From the NCBI GenBank assembly GCA_028339155.1, contig JAOLBK010000010.1, positions 32,408 to 96,407 on the forward strand: a DNA stretch of 64,000 bases, given 5' to 3'. Source of the DNA: Litorivicinus sp. Its GTDB lineage: Bacteria; Pseudomonadota; Gammaproteobacteria; Pseudomonadales; Litorivicinaceae. The position numbers and the translations under genes are program-made. The notes beneath the pieces were generated by a model. The model was not told where the DNA came from. It did no database searches and saw nothing but the letters and a program-made list of their open reading frames with translations. Shown piece by piece: positions 8,971 through 17,902 of the stretch (position 1 is its first letter; each line of letters opens with the position of its first letter).

Positions 8971-10848
8971 TCAAATAAGAATTTTTTGCGATCCACGCCA
9001 GATCAGAAGTCCAATAATTAGAGCCAAGCCGGACGCGGTGGCATTGATTAAATGATCTGGCCATGCGCAGCCAATCGCGACAAGTGCGCTCAAGGCGCGT
9101 AATGAGTGCGATACCCAACTGATTCGGTACGCTTCAAGAGCAATTGAACCAAAGATTACAGCAATAATTGCGAGACCAACATCAATTAAGATTAAATTAA
9201 TTGGCCCTTGGAGTAATAGTGTTGGCTTGTAGGCGAATAAAAAAGGCACGATAAATGCCACAAAGGCAACCCTGGTCGCGTACATCGCCGTCTTCATGAC
9301 CGGCGATTTTGCAATGCCTGCGGCTGCGATTGAGGCCAGTGCGTCGGGTGGTGTGAGCACGGCCAGTGAGGCGTAATACATCACGAAAAAATGGGCAACA
9401 ATTAGCGCGACCTCTGGCGGCAGTCCGTCGGCTTTTAAGAACCCAATAACGACAGGAATCGTGACCGCAATCTGAACGATGTAGCTTACAGAGGGTGGCA
9501 CGCCCAATCCAAGGATGATCGAAATCATCATCGTCAGAAGGAGTCCGCTGAAAAGACCAATCGCGAGTGAATTGATTTCCTGAGCCACGCTGAGACTCAG
9601 CCCCGTCATCTCGAAGACGCCAATCACCATGCCGGCAACGGCGGTGGTAATCGCAACAAAGGAAATGCCCTTTGCTGCTGAATACAGGGCATTTGCAATA
9701 TCTTTGAGGCCCATTCCTGTGTTTGGTCGGAGCCAGCTCAGTACAATGACCGCAATGGTTGCGTAAGACACCGCGTATTGTGGTGAAAATCCCTCGACCA
9801 AAAAACCAATCAGTACAAAGATTGGCAATATCAAATGTCCACGACCAATAATCATACGTTTAATACTGTCTGTGCGGTCGGACACGCCACCTATATTGTG
9901 TCGAACCGCGGTCCAGTGGACGGCAAGAAAAATACCTAGGAAATAGAGAAGTGCGGGAACAATAGCGACAGCCGCAATAGTCAGATAAGGAATGCCGGTG
10001 TATTGAGCCATGAGGAATGCAATCGCGCCCATAATCGGCGGCATCAGAATCCCACCGGTTGAGGCCGCGGCCTCAATGGCACCTGCCCAATGCCTTGGAT
10101 AACCGGTCTTGATCATGAGTGGGATCGTGAGTGTGCCGGTAGTCATGACGTTGGCCGGAGCACTTCCAGAGATCGTCCCCGTAAAGGCGCTCGCCACAAC
10201 CGAGACCTTCGCCGGTCCGCCACGGTAATGACCAACTGCATAATTGGCAAGGTCGATGATGAGTCGACCCAGTCCGGATTGCTCCATGAACGCCCCGAAA
10301 ATAATAAACAGCGCAATGTAGCTTGCGGAGACACTGAGCGGGATGCCAAACGCACCGGCAAAGGTCAGGAACTGAACGTCGGCCAATAGACCCAGTGAAT
10401 AGCCCTGGTGCTTGAGTACGCCGGGTAGGTCTGGAACGAAGCAATACAAAAACAACACACCAACAATGACTGGCAATGCGATTCCAATTGCTCTTCGACA
10501 AAGTTCGAGAATTCCGATAACAAAAAGGCAACCCAAGATAAGTTCTGTGGTTGTGAGTGGCGACACGAATTCAAAACGTTCAGCCGCTAAATAGTCTTTA
10601 TGAAAGATTTTCCACGCAATGGTCGCAATGACCAGGCACGTGACCAGGATAAGACCGAGTTTACTTGTTTCTTTGTTGGTCGATCTGAGTGATTCGATGC
10701 AGAAAAAAGCGGCGCCCAAGAGCAGGTGAATCCCTCGTTGTATGGATGCATCAAAGGTCCCAAAGAGACCGGTGTAGATATGAAATATGCCGAGGCTAAT
10801 CGCCAGGGCATACCCCAATAAAAAAAGTAAATCGATCGACCGATTCAC
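8971..10848 (-). CDS. Fused TRAP transporter permease (4TM/12TM type)
   Basis: Integral membrane protein of 625 residues combining the small DctQ-like and large DctM-like TRAP subunits, as is usual for systems with TAXI receptors. DctM-type signatures are seen in SGSAPANVMTTGTLTIPLM and ASTGGILMPPIMGAIAF, and GVPPSVSYIVQIAV in the second half. It uses a GTG start at 10848, three bases after the TAXI receptor stop, so the two are translationally linked. It drives uptake of an organic acid by ion gradient together with the receptor at 10852. The substrate is unknown; TAXI systems have been linked to C4-dicarboxylates, glutamate and others. Confidence 0.9.
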   Translation of the reverse strand: MNRSIDLLFLLGYALAISLGIFHIYTGLFGTFDASIQRGIHLLLGAAFFCIESLRSTNKETSKLGLILVTCLVIATIAWKIFHKDYLAAERFEFVSPLTTTELILGCLFVIGILELCRRAIGIALPVIVGVLFLYCFVPDLPGVLKHQGYSLGLLADVQFLTFAGAFGIPLSVSASYIALFIIFGAFMEQSGLGRLIIDLANYAVGHYRGGPAKVSVVASAFTGTISGSAPANVMTTGTLTIPLMIKTGYPRHWAGAIEAAASTGGILMPPIMGAIAFLMAQYTGIPYLTIAAVAIVPALLYFLGIFLAVHWTAVRHNIGGVSDRTDSIKRMIIGRGHLILPIFVLIGFLVEGFSPQYAVSYATIAVIVLSWLRPNTGMGLKDIANALYSAAKGISFVAITTAVAGMVIGVFEMTGLSLSVAQEINSLAIGLFSGLLLTMMISIILGLGVPPSVSYIVQIAVTIPVVIGFLKADGLPPEVALIVAHFFVMYYASLAVLTPPDALASIAAAGIAKSPVMKTAMYATRVAFVAFIVPFLFAYKPTLLLQGPINLILIDVGLAIIAVIFGSIALEAYRISWVSHSLRALSALVAIGCAWPDHLINATASGLALIIGLLIWRGSQKILI

Positions 10849-10851
10849 GCT

Positions 10852-11799
10852 TTATTTGATCCAGCCTTGCTCACGAAAGTATTTGGCAGATCCAGGATGC
10901 AGCGGAATGCCGACATCCAAAGCCAGTTGATTCAGCTTCAATACACTCAACGAACGCTCTGATGCGGCGACTTTTTCAAAGTTTTCAGCAACCGCTTTGG
11001 TCACCGCGTAGGCGGCTTCGTTACTCATCGTTTTACCATTGGCGATAATTATGTTGGGGTATGAAACGGTTTCGACGGTATTTTTTAGCTTTCGGTACGC
11101 GCTTGGATCAGCCGGCCACGTTGATAAGTAAAAGCTTGGATTTTCGGCAATAAGCGTGGACTGTGTTTTTGCGTTCAGGGGGACCAGTCTTACTTCTCTA
11201 GACGTCGCGAGATCGATGAAGGGGGCATAGAGATCGGACGGGGTATTGATGATCGCATCGATATTTCCATCCTTGAGTTGCTGTACCGCATCGTTTGGTT
11301 TCAGCGTTTGTGCGTTAATCGTGATGCCATCCATTTTCAGGATTTTCTTAGCCATCGTGTTAATGGTCCAGCCGTTTGGGCCAATACTGACTTTTTTTCC
11401 TTCCAAGTCTTTGAAGCTTTTGATGTCGGAATCATTCCTGACAATTGTTGTGATTTTAAATCCGTGTAGGGCAAATAATTGTGTGATATTGCCATATGCT
11501 TCCTTATATGGCTTTTCACCTTTAAGTCCTGAAACAGCGCTCGGCGATAGTGTGATCGCCAGTTCAGCTTGGCCCATACCAATGGCAGCAACGTTACTGG
11601 TTCCACCACCAGGCTTGAGAGTGACTGAATTGAACTGAGGTAGCGACTCAATAACCTGCGCAATGGCCACGGTAATGGGGTACTGGGATCCACCTTGACG
11701 TCCAGTAGCAAGTGTTAGGTCCTGTGCGATGGCTACTTGAGAAGCCAATAATATTCCGAGAAAAACTCCGGAAAAAACTGTTTTTATTATAGATTTCAT
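10852..11799 (-). CDS. TAXI-family TRAP transporter solute receptor
   Basis: Periplasmic receptor, 315 residues, with a signal peptide ending near LLASQVAIAQ. Typical TAXI features are TLATGRQGGSQYPITVAIAQVI at the N-terminus of the mature protein, ELAITLSPSAVSG, and the C-terminal lobe PLHPGSAKYFREQGW. AAAGGAAA lies before ATG 11799. It pairs with the fused permease 3 bases downstream. The upstream neighbour is a hydantoinase B subunit, which hints that the ligand may be a cyclic amide, imide or lactam-like compound; that is inference from position only. Confidence 0.9.
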   Translation of the reverse strand: MKSIIKTVFSGVFLGILLASQVAIAQDLTLATGRQGGSQYPITVAIAQVIESLPQFNSVTLKPGGGTSNVAAIGMGQAELAITLSPSAVSGLKGEKPYKEAYGNITQLFALHGFKITTIVRNDSDIKSFKDLEGKKVSIGPNGWTINTMAKKILKMDGITINAQTLKPNDAVQQLKDGNIDAIINTPSDLYAPFIDLATSREVRLVPLNAKTQSTLIAENPSFYLSTWPADPSAYRKLKNTVETVSYPNIIIANGKTMSNEAAYAVTKAVAENFEKVAASERSLSVLKLNQLALDVGIPLHPGSAKYFREQGWIK

Positions 11800-11835
11800 A
11801 TAATTTTCCTTTTTTATTGTTTGATTTAGTCAGTT

Positions 11836-13398
11836 CTATGCGTAGCCACCCCCACCAGGTGTCTCGATAATTAGAGTGCCTCCCTGAGGAAGGTCGACCC
11901 CGGATTCCATGGTCGCAAGGACCCGTACTCCATTCTCGGATCTGATCTCACAATGACCGGTTTGGGCAGCGCCACCATTGCCTGCACCTGCGGGTGCAAT
12001 CACGTGCTTGCTTGATCTTAGGGTCACGCCGGCCTTTCCCTGTAGTTGGGTATAACGTCTCCGAAAGCCATTACCACCTTTGTGTGTCCCGCTGCCGCCT
12101 GATTCTCTAAGTACTGAAAATTCTTCGACCCTGACTGGGAACTCGGTTTCAATCATTTCTAATGATCCGATCTTTCCATTGGTCTGATTGCAGTGACACC
12201 CGGTTAGGCCCTGATAATCCAGCATGGCACCCGTGCCACCGGCAAGCAGCTCATACTGAATCAGCGTCGATCCATTGAGTGAGTGGGCAAGGGTAATAGC
12301 TCGTCCACCACCACCATCAGCACGTGCGAGTTCTGGATTCGCGCGACTCATGGCATCGAATATGGCTTCAATGACGGCATGCATGACCGTGTTGTAACTA
12401 TTGACCGGTGCCGGGAAGTGCGGATCGACGATGGATCCTTTTCGTGTCGTAATCGTGAACGCATCGATCACGCCTTGATTGATTTCGAGTGACCGAGAGG
12501 CAAGTGCTAACACGACATAGGCACAACAGGCATTGAGGAGGTGAGGGCGTATATTGACAGGCCCAACCCCTTGATCGTCTGATTCTCTGAAATCAAATTG
12601 AATCGATGGGCCCATTTTTTTCACTTTGACTCGAATCCCGATGGGGGTATCTCTGCGAACGCCGTCGTGATCAATAAAGCGTTCGCCCGATTCCTCGAAA
12701 TCAGGCAATAGCCTTAGTGTTTCCTGAATACCATGCTTCGTTTTTGTTCGTTGGTGAGTAAAACTCGAATCGGTTTGCTCGCGTCCGTAACGTGTGAATA
12801 AGTTTGAGACTCGTTGCGCACCCAGTACGCCGACGCCTGCTTGACCAACAAGATCACCCATGACCAGGACCGGCGTACGTGAGTTGGCGGAAATCAAGGT
12901 TTCGACGGCGGCATTGAGCTCGCCCCGCACATAGAGTTTGACGGGAGGGATGTGTAAGCCCTCTGAATACATATCAGGCGCCGTCGCGGGACAACTTCCT
13001 GCTGCTGGTCCACCGATATCTGATTTATGCGCAATGCTTGCGGTAAACGCAACCAATTGATCGTTGAAAAATACCGGTGATACCACAGCAAAGTCAGGAT
13101 TATGCGGACTGCCACCTTCCCAAGGTGAGTTGCTGACATAGCAATCGCCGGGTTCAATTTGTTCTTTTGGGAAGCGATTGAGTACACCCTCAATCACGGC
13201 TGGAAATGCCCCGACATGAATCGGCAGCACGACTTTTTGCGCAGCAAGTGCACCCTCTGCGGTCAGTATCGCGCAACTTGCGTCGTGACTCTCTCGAATG
13301 ATGGCCGAATATCCCGACCGAAATAGGCCCGCCTGCATGTCATCAACGATGCCTCGTGCCATTGCGCCAATGATTTCATTGTCGAATACTGAACTCAT
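11836..13398 (-). CDS. hyuB: Hydantoinase B / 5-oxoprolinase beta-type subunit, without partner HyuA
   Basis: 520-residue HyuB-family subunit. Family signatures are the N-terminal IIRESHDASCAILTAEG, GDCYVSNSPWEGGSPHNPD, and the C-terminal RESGGSGTHKGGNGFRRRY and ETPGGGGY. HyuA and HyuB together hydrolyse hydantoins, 5-oxoproline or N-methylhydantoin with ATP, or carboxylate ketones in acetone/acetophenone carboxylases; HyuA holds the ATP site. No HyuA gene is found next to it or elsewhere in the window. GGAG precedes ATG 13398. It lies upstream of the TAXI-TRAP genes on the same strand, probably one transcript. Confidence 0.88.
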   Translation of the reverse strand: MSSVFDNEIIGAMARGIVDDMQAGLFRSGYSAIIRESHDASCAILTAEGALAAQKVVLPIHVGAFPAVIEGVLNRFPKEQIEPGDCYVSNSPWEGGSPHNPDFAVVSPVFFNDQLVAFTASIAHKSDIGGPAAGSCPATAPDMYSEGLHIPPVKLYVRGELNAAVETLISANSRTPVLVMGDLVGQAGVGVLGAQRVSNLFTRYGREQTDSSFTHQRTKTKHGIQETLRLLPDFEESGERFIDHDGVRRDTPIGIRVKVKKMGPSIQFDFRESDDQGVGPVNIRPHLLNACCAYVVLALASRSLEINQGVIDAFTITTRKGSIVDPHFPAPVNSYNTVMHAVIEAIFDAMSRANPELARADGGGGRAITLAHSLNGSTLIQYELLAGGTGAMLDYQGLTGCHCNQTNGKIGSLEMIETEFPVRVEEFSVLRESGGSGTHKGGNGFRRRYTQLQGKAGVTLRSSKHVIAPAGAGNGGAAQTGHCEIRSENGVRVLATMESGVDLPQGGTLIIETPGGGGYA

Positions 13399-13539
13399 GT
13401 ATTTATACTCCAGCCATCAAATCGATCGTTCCAATTCGGTGATCCACTATAAAACGTTGAATTCGTCAGAATCGTTTTGTTGGCCATACAATTTGCATTC
13501 TCCAGTGAGCTGATCTCGCTCTTAGCAGGCCTTTTATGG

Positions 13540-14283
13540 TTAGATTCCAAGAAGCAATTTGAGACCGAGGACACTCATGATCAACATAATAAACTGATCG
13601 AACCGTTTTTTAGAAATAGCGTCTCCGATTTTCTGACCGATCCACATGCCAATCCCGAGCGGGATCAATGTGAGTGTACTTAAGTAGGCAAGATGAAATG
13701 TCATCAGTTCTGCTTGAATGAGCCATAAAAACTGACCAAGTCCCATCGCGATAAAGTACACACTAATACCAAATATAAATGCTGATTTTTCGAGTGCGAT
13801 GGACGAGAGGTACATTAAAATGACCGGTGCTGAGACCCCGGTCGTACCGCCTGTGAGTCCTGATAGAAAACCTGCAGGCCCAGCCATTCGGCGAGCTGTA
13901 TTGTCCGATAATGTAATTTTTTTGAGGAAGCGAATCAGTATGTAGACCAGCAAAACGAGGCCAAGTATTTGAGCCAAAATTGAAGGATCAACAGAGTCTA
14001 GGATGAAAATACCCACGCCAGAGCCAACAATGGCCCATACACACAGTGGTATCAGATTGACTTCATTATTCCACTGCTTTCGATATCGCCAGACCTGATA
14101 AATATTGGGCACAACACTCGGTATTGCGATCAATACAATGGCCAGCACAATATTGGTTAAGTCAGCGATTACGGGGACTGCGATGACCGGCACCCCGATA
14201 CCAGAAATGCCCTTACAGAGTCCCCCAAATATGAATGCAAAAACAATAAGAGCCAATCCAGTCTGGCTAAGTTCAATCTCCAT
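13540..14283 (-). CDS. TauE/SafE family anion exporter
   Basis: 247-residue membrane protein with about eight hydrophobic segments. Each half of the TauE/SafE fold carries its glycine-rich loop: FGGLCKGISGIGVPVIAVP near the N-terminus and GFLSGLTGGTTGVSAPVILMYL around residues 137-158. Members export sulfite, sulfoacetate or other organic anions. It is the first gene of the minus-strand cluster and lies 141 bases upstream of hyuB. Actual cargo unknown. Confidence 0.82.
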   Translation of the reverse strand: MEIELSQTGLALIVFAFIFGGLCKGISGIGVPVIAVPVIADLTNIVLAIVLIAIPSVVPNIYQVWRYRKQWNNEVNLIPLCVWAIVGSGVGIFILDSVDPSILAQILGLVLLVYILIRFLKKITLSDNTARRMAGPAGFLSGLTGGTTGVSAPVILMYLSSIALEKSAFIFGISVYFIAMGLGQFLWLIQAELMTFHLAYLSTLTLIPLGIGMWIGQKIGDAISKKRFDQFIMLIMSVLGLKLLLGI

Positions 14284-14620
14284 GTACCCTCGCGGTTTGA
14301 GTTAATTTTGCGCAGTGGCTAGAAAAGCACAGTAAGTACGGGCCGTCCAAACAATGATTTGACGGCCCCCATACAATCTCAAGTTCGTTGGCCTTGATAA
14401 TTCTTGTTCCGTGAAACCTTGAATGAGTGGTCAGGCCTTGTTTGGCGTGAATTTTCTCATGATCATTCGTAGTAAAGTGGATTCGATCTGATGTTGAAAG
14501 ATTAGAGATTCATTGGTGTTGTATGCAATTGAGAGCGAACGACGTTGACAGAATGCTCCCGTAAAATAACTATCGAGGAAAAATAATTACTTACCTCATA
14601 GAAAAATAATGGAGTAGAAA
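14284..14620. promoter_or_regulatory. Divergent intergenic region with a GC-rich hairpin
   Basis: 337 bases without a gene between tauE (minus) and the aldehyde dehydrogenase (plus). GGGCCGTC (14340-14347) and GACGGCCC (14361-14368) form a perfect 8-bp stem with a 13-base loop but no U-tract in either direction; on the minus strand it would fall in the leader of tauE. A consensus -35 box TTGACA (14545-14550) lies upstream of the dehydrogenase, but the matching -10 (around 14567-14573) is poor. No coding potential seen. Confidence 0.4.
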
Positions 14621-16111
14621 ATGCCTGCGAATACCTATATTAAAGGAAAAATGCTCATTAATGGTGAGCTGGTTGAGTCAGTTTCCGGTCAACGATTTGA
14701 TAGCCTCAATCCAGCCACTGAAGAAATCATTGGATCTGCGCCGCTTGCCAATGTGGATGATGTTGACATTGCATTCAAGGCAGCCGAGCGAGCTCAGGCC
14801 GAATGGGCTGAGACTGATATGGGTCACCGTATCAAAGTAATGACGGCATTCGCTGAGGCGCTTGAGGCACGTACCGACGAAATTGCGGAGCTTGAGGTAC
14901 GAGATACGGGCAACACAATCAAACCGATGCGGCAGGATGTTGTTACTGCTGCCGACAGGATTCGACTTTATGCGGGCCTAGGGTATGAGTTAAAAGGTGA
15001 AACGATCCCAGCCACCGCGTCTGGCCTCCACATTACGATGAGAGAACCATACGGAGTTGTCGGGCGAATTATTCCCTTCAATCATCCGATTGGATTTGCG
15101 GCGTCTCGTCTGGCGCCAGCACTGATTGCCGGAAACGCGATTCTAATTAAGCCACCCGAGCAAAGTCCGCTGTCTGCATGTATTTTGGCTGAGATATGTA
15201 AGGACCATTTTCCACCAGGCCTTGTTAATATACTGACCGGCGAAGGCGCGACTGGTGATGCAATTGTTCGGCATCCTGGCATTAAGCGGATTGCATTTAT
15301 TGGTTCTGTACCAACTGGAATGAAGATTCAACACAGTGCGTCTGAAGTAGCGGTTAAAAATATATCCCTTGAATTGGGTGGCAAGAATCCATTAATTGCC
15401 TGTCCTGATGCTGATGTTGATCAAGTAGCGACTGCGGCAATCCGAGGAATGAATTTCGCGTGGCAAGGTCAGTCCTGTGGATCGACCAGCCGGATATTGC
15501 TTCATGAAAGTTTGCATGACGCAGTTGTTGAGAAAATGGTCGCTAAGCTTGAGTCAATGTCGATTGGTAATCCACTGGATCCAGCGATTGATATGGGGCC
15601 AATGAATTCACGCAAACAATACGACCGTGTGATGTCTCTGATTGAAACTGCGAAGTCTGAGGGTGCGGAGTGTTTGGTCGGCGGAGGGCGTCCTCAGGGC
15701 AAGGCCTATGAAAAAGGCTACTGGATACAACCAACGTTATTCCGTGGTGTGAACACAGATATGACGATTGCAAAAACAGAAGTGTTTGGGCCGGTCGTGA
15801 GTATCTTTAAATGGACTCATATTGAGGACGCGATACGGATTGCGAATGACGTTGAGTATGGTCTTACTGCAGCGATTTACACACAAGACTTTGAAGCAGC
15901 CATGTACCTTTCTAAGAAAGTGAATGTGGGCTATGTTTGGATCAATGGAACCAATACACATTTTAGAAATGTGCCCTATGGCGGATTTAAGAACAGTGGT
16001 ATCGGCAGGGAAGAGGGACTTGATGAGCTTCTGAGCTATACCGAACTTAAAGCGATTAATTGGACACCGTCAACGTCATCCGCAGCGGGCTCAGCATGGA
16101 GGCAAAAGTGA
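14621..16111 (+). CDS. NAD(P)-dependent aldehyde dehydrogenase
   Basis: 496-residue ALDH-superfamily enzyme oxidising an aldehyde to an acid. Nucleophile Cys286 in GQSCGS and the general base Glu251 in LELGGKN are in the expected 35-residue spacing; the cofactor loop GSVPTG and the C-terminal PYGGFKNSGIGRE are present. It is closest in style to betaine/aminoaldehyde-type ALDHs, but the substrate is open. GGAG lies 5' of ATG 14621. Its stop overlaps the GTG start of the next ThDP enzyme, which suggests that the aldehyde it oxidises is produced by that enzyme. A similar ALDH-ThDP pair recurs at 54910-57982. Confidence 0.88.
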   Translation: MPANTYIKGKMLINGELVESVSGQRFDSLNPATEEIIGSAPLANVDDVDIAFKAAERAQAEWAETDMGHRIKVMTAFAEALEARTDEIAELEVRDTGNTIKPMRQDVVTAADRIRLYAGLGYELKGETIPATASGLHITMREPYGVVGRIIPFNHPIGFAASRLAPALIAGNAILIKPPEQSPLSACILAEICKDHFPPGLVNILTGEGATGDAIVRHPGIKRIAFIGSVPTGMKIQHSASEVAVKNISLELGGKNPLIACPDADVDQVATAAIRGMNFAWQGQSCGSTSRILLHESLHDAVVEKMVAKLESMSIGNPLDPAIDMGPMNSRKQYDRVMSLIETAKSEGAECLVGGGRPQGKAYEKGYWIQPTLFRGVNTDMTIAKTEVFGPVVSIFKWTHIEDAIRIANDVEYGLTAAIYTQDFEAAMYLSKKVNVGYVWINGTNTHFRNVPYGGFKNSGIGREEGLDELLSYTELKAINWTPSTSSAAGSAWRQK

Positions 16112-17898
16112 GTAATAAAAAACAACGTCTAACGGATATAGACATACCTGCCAATGTTGACTCGGAAATCGGATTTGGCAGTGATGTCGCTGCGCAAATG
16201 TTGAGACGCCTGAGTATTCCTTACATTGCGCTCAATCCTGGTGCGAGCTACCGAGGTTTGCACGACAGCTTGGTGAATCATTTGGGAAACCATGAGCCAG
16301 AGATGCTGATGTGTCTTCACGAAGAGCACGCGGTTGCAATCGCTCAAGGATATGCAAAGGCTGGTGGTGAGCCGATGGCGGTTGCACTCCACAGTAACGT
16401 GGGTCTAATGCACGGAACAATGGCTATTTTTAATGCTTGGTGTGATCGACAGCCTATGCTGATCATGGGTGCGACCGGGCCAGTCGACGCAGCGTTGCGG
16501 AGGCCATGGATTGATTGGCTTCATACCGCGCAAGACCAAGGTGCATTGGTTCGAAATTATGTGAAATATGACGATCAACCGGGATCGATTGAGGCGATTC
16601 CTGAATCAATGCTGAGGGCTTGGCAACAGGCTGGTACCAGTCCTTGCGGTCCGACCTATGTGTGCCTTGATGCAGCAATCCAAGAAGACTCTGTTGATCA
16701 AGCCATCGATTTTCCTGATGAGACAAGATTTAGGCCGGCTCCTCCGGTTGGACCGAGTATCGAATCATTGAATTCATTGGTTGAATTACTTCAGACCGCT
16801 AAAAATCCAGTCTTCCTGATGGGACGTGGTGGATTTTCGCAGTCGGATTGGGATGCACGAGTGTCTCTGGCTGAGTTGACCCAGGGAAAAATGCTGACAG
16901 ATTTAAAAACCCATTCTGTGGTCCCAACCGACCATCCCTTGCATGTCGGAGAGCCCTTCAATAAATTGGGAGAGGACGGACGTCAGGCCATTAAAGAGGC
17001 TGATTTAATTGTAAGCCTTGGATGGGTTGATTTGGGAGGCGTTATTCGTCAGTCGCTGGGTTCGGCCCCGGTATCTGCCTCAGTAGTTCATATCAGTCAG
17101 GATATGCATCTGCATAATGGTTGGGGCCGTGAAACGTTCCAGTTACCACCGACTGATCTTCTAATTGTTGCTGATCCGGATGAAACCTTGCGCGCTTTGG
17201 CGGCTCGGTTAGATCTGAAAAAACCAGTCAGCCGAGATCGGGCACCTCTGCCAGAGTTTCCAGAATCGACATCTCACCTCAATTTGACGGATGTGGCTCG
17301 TGAATTAAAGAGCTCACTGGGTGATCAAAAGGTTACGTTTGCCGCACTTGCGAGAGCATGGCCGACTGAATATTGGCCCTTCGTGGATTCCTTGTCGTAT
17401 CTTGGCAAAGATGGCGGCGGTGGGGTCGGGTCGGGTCCTGGGTTGTGCGTTGGTGCAGCGCTTAAGCTCAAAGACGAGGACCGATTCGTTGTGGGAATCA
17501 TCGGTGACGGTGATTGCTTGATGGGGATTAATGCGTTTTGGACGGCTGCTCGATATCAGCTACCCGTATTGATCGTGGTTGGCAATAATCGAAGTTATTA
17601 CAATGATGAGCTCCACCAGGAAGGTGTTGCTAAGCATCGTGGACGGGACACCAAAAACCGATGGATTGGACAAACAATCGATCATCCGGCTCCAGATATC
17701 TCGAGTATTGCCAGAGGTCTTGGCGTCGATTCAATTGGCCCGATCAAAGACCAAAGTGCGCTCGCGGATGCGATCAAAAAGGGTGTTGAAGTTGTCAGAA
17801 GTGGAAAGCCATTTTTGATTGATGTTCATATCGATCCTGGCCACGGACGGGAGTTAACAGAGTCAATGGCAGAGCGTTCGTTAGCTCAGAAGAGTTAA
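16108..17898 (+). CDS. Thiamine diphosphate-dependent enzyme (acetolactate synthase / 2-oxoacid decarboxylase family)
   Basis: About 596 residues. N-terminal PYR domain has the cofactor-activating Glu in LHEEHAVAIAQGYA; the C-terminal PP domain has the ThDP/Mg motif GDGDCLMG (GDG at about 466-468) running to VVGNN. I chose GTG 16108 because GGAGG (16098-16102) is correctly placed and it overlaps the ALDH stop as GTGA; an ATG at 16096 and a TTG at 16060 are also in frame. The family ranges over decarboxylases, lyases and ligases acting on 2-oxo acids or acyl-CoA. Coupling with the ALDH suggests decarboxylation of a 2-oxo acid to an aldehyde. Confidence 0.85.
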   Translation: MSNKKQRLTDIDIPANVDSEIGFGSDVAAQMLRRLSIPYIALNPGASYRGLHDSLVNHLGNHEPEMLMCLHEEHAVAIAQGYAKAGGEPMAVALHSNVGLMHGTMAIFNAWCDRQPMLIMGATGPVDAALRRPWIDWLHTAQDQGALVRNYVKYDDQPGSIEAIPESMLRAWQQAGTSPCGPTYVCLDAAIQEDSVDQAIDFPDETRFRPAPPVGPSIESLNSLVELLQTAKNPVFLMGRGGFSQSDWDARVSLAELTQGKMLTDLKTHSVVPTDHPLHVGEPFNKLGEDGRQAIKEADLIVSLGWVDLGGVIRQSLGSAPVSASVVHISQDMHLHNGWGRETFQLPPTDLLIVADPDETLRALAARLDLKKPVSRDRAPLPEFPESTSHLNLTDVARELKSSLGDQKVTFAALARAWPTEYWPFVDSLSYLGKDGGGGVGSGPGLCVGAALKLKDEDRFVVGIIGDGDCLMGINAFWTAARYQLPVLIVVGNNRSYYNDELHQEGVAKHRGRDTKNRWIGQTIDHPAPDISSIARGLGVDSIGPIKDQSALADAIKKGVEVVRSGKPFLIDVHIDPGHGRELTESMAERSLAQKS

Positions 17899-17902
17899 TC
17901 AC

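Noticed and set aside
16060..16107. Extended N-terminus of the first ThDP enzyme
   Set aside because: The extension overlaps the ALDH end and lacks a ribosome site, while GTG 16108 has GGAGG and a GTGA overlap.
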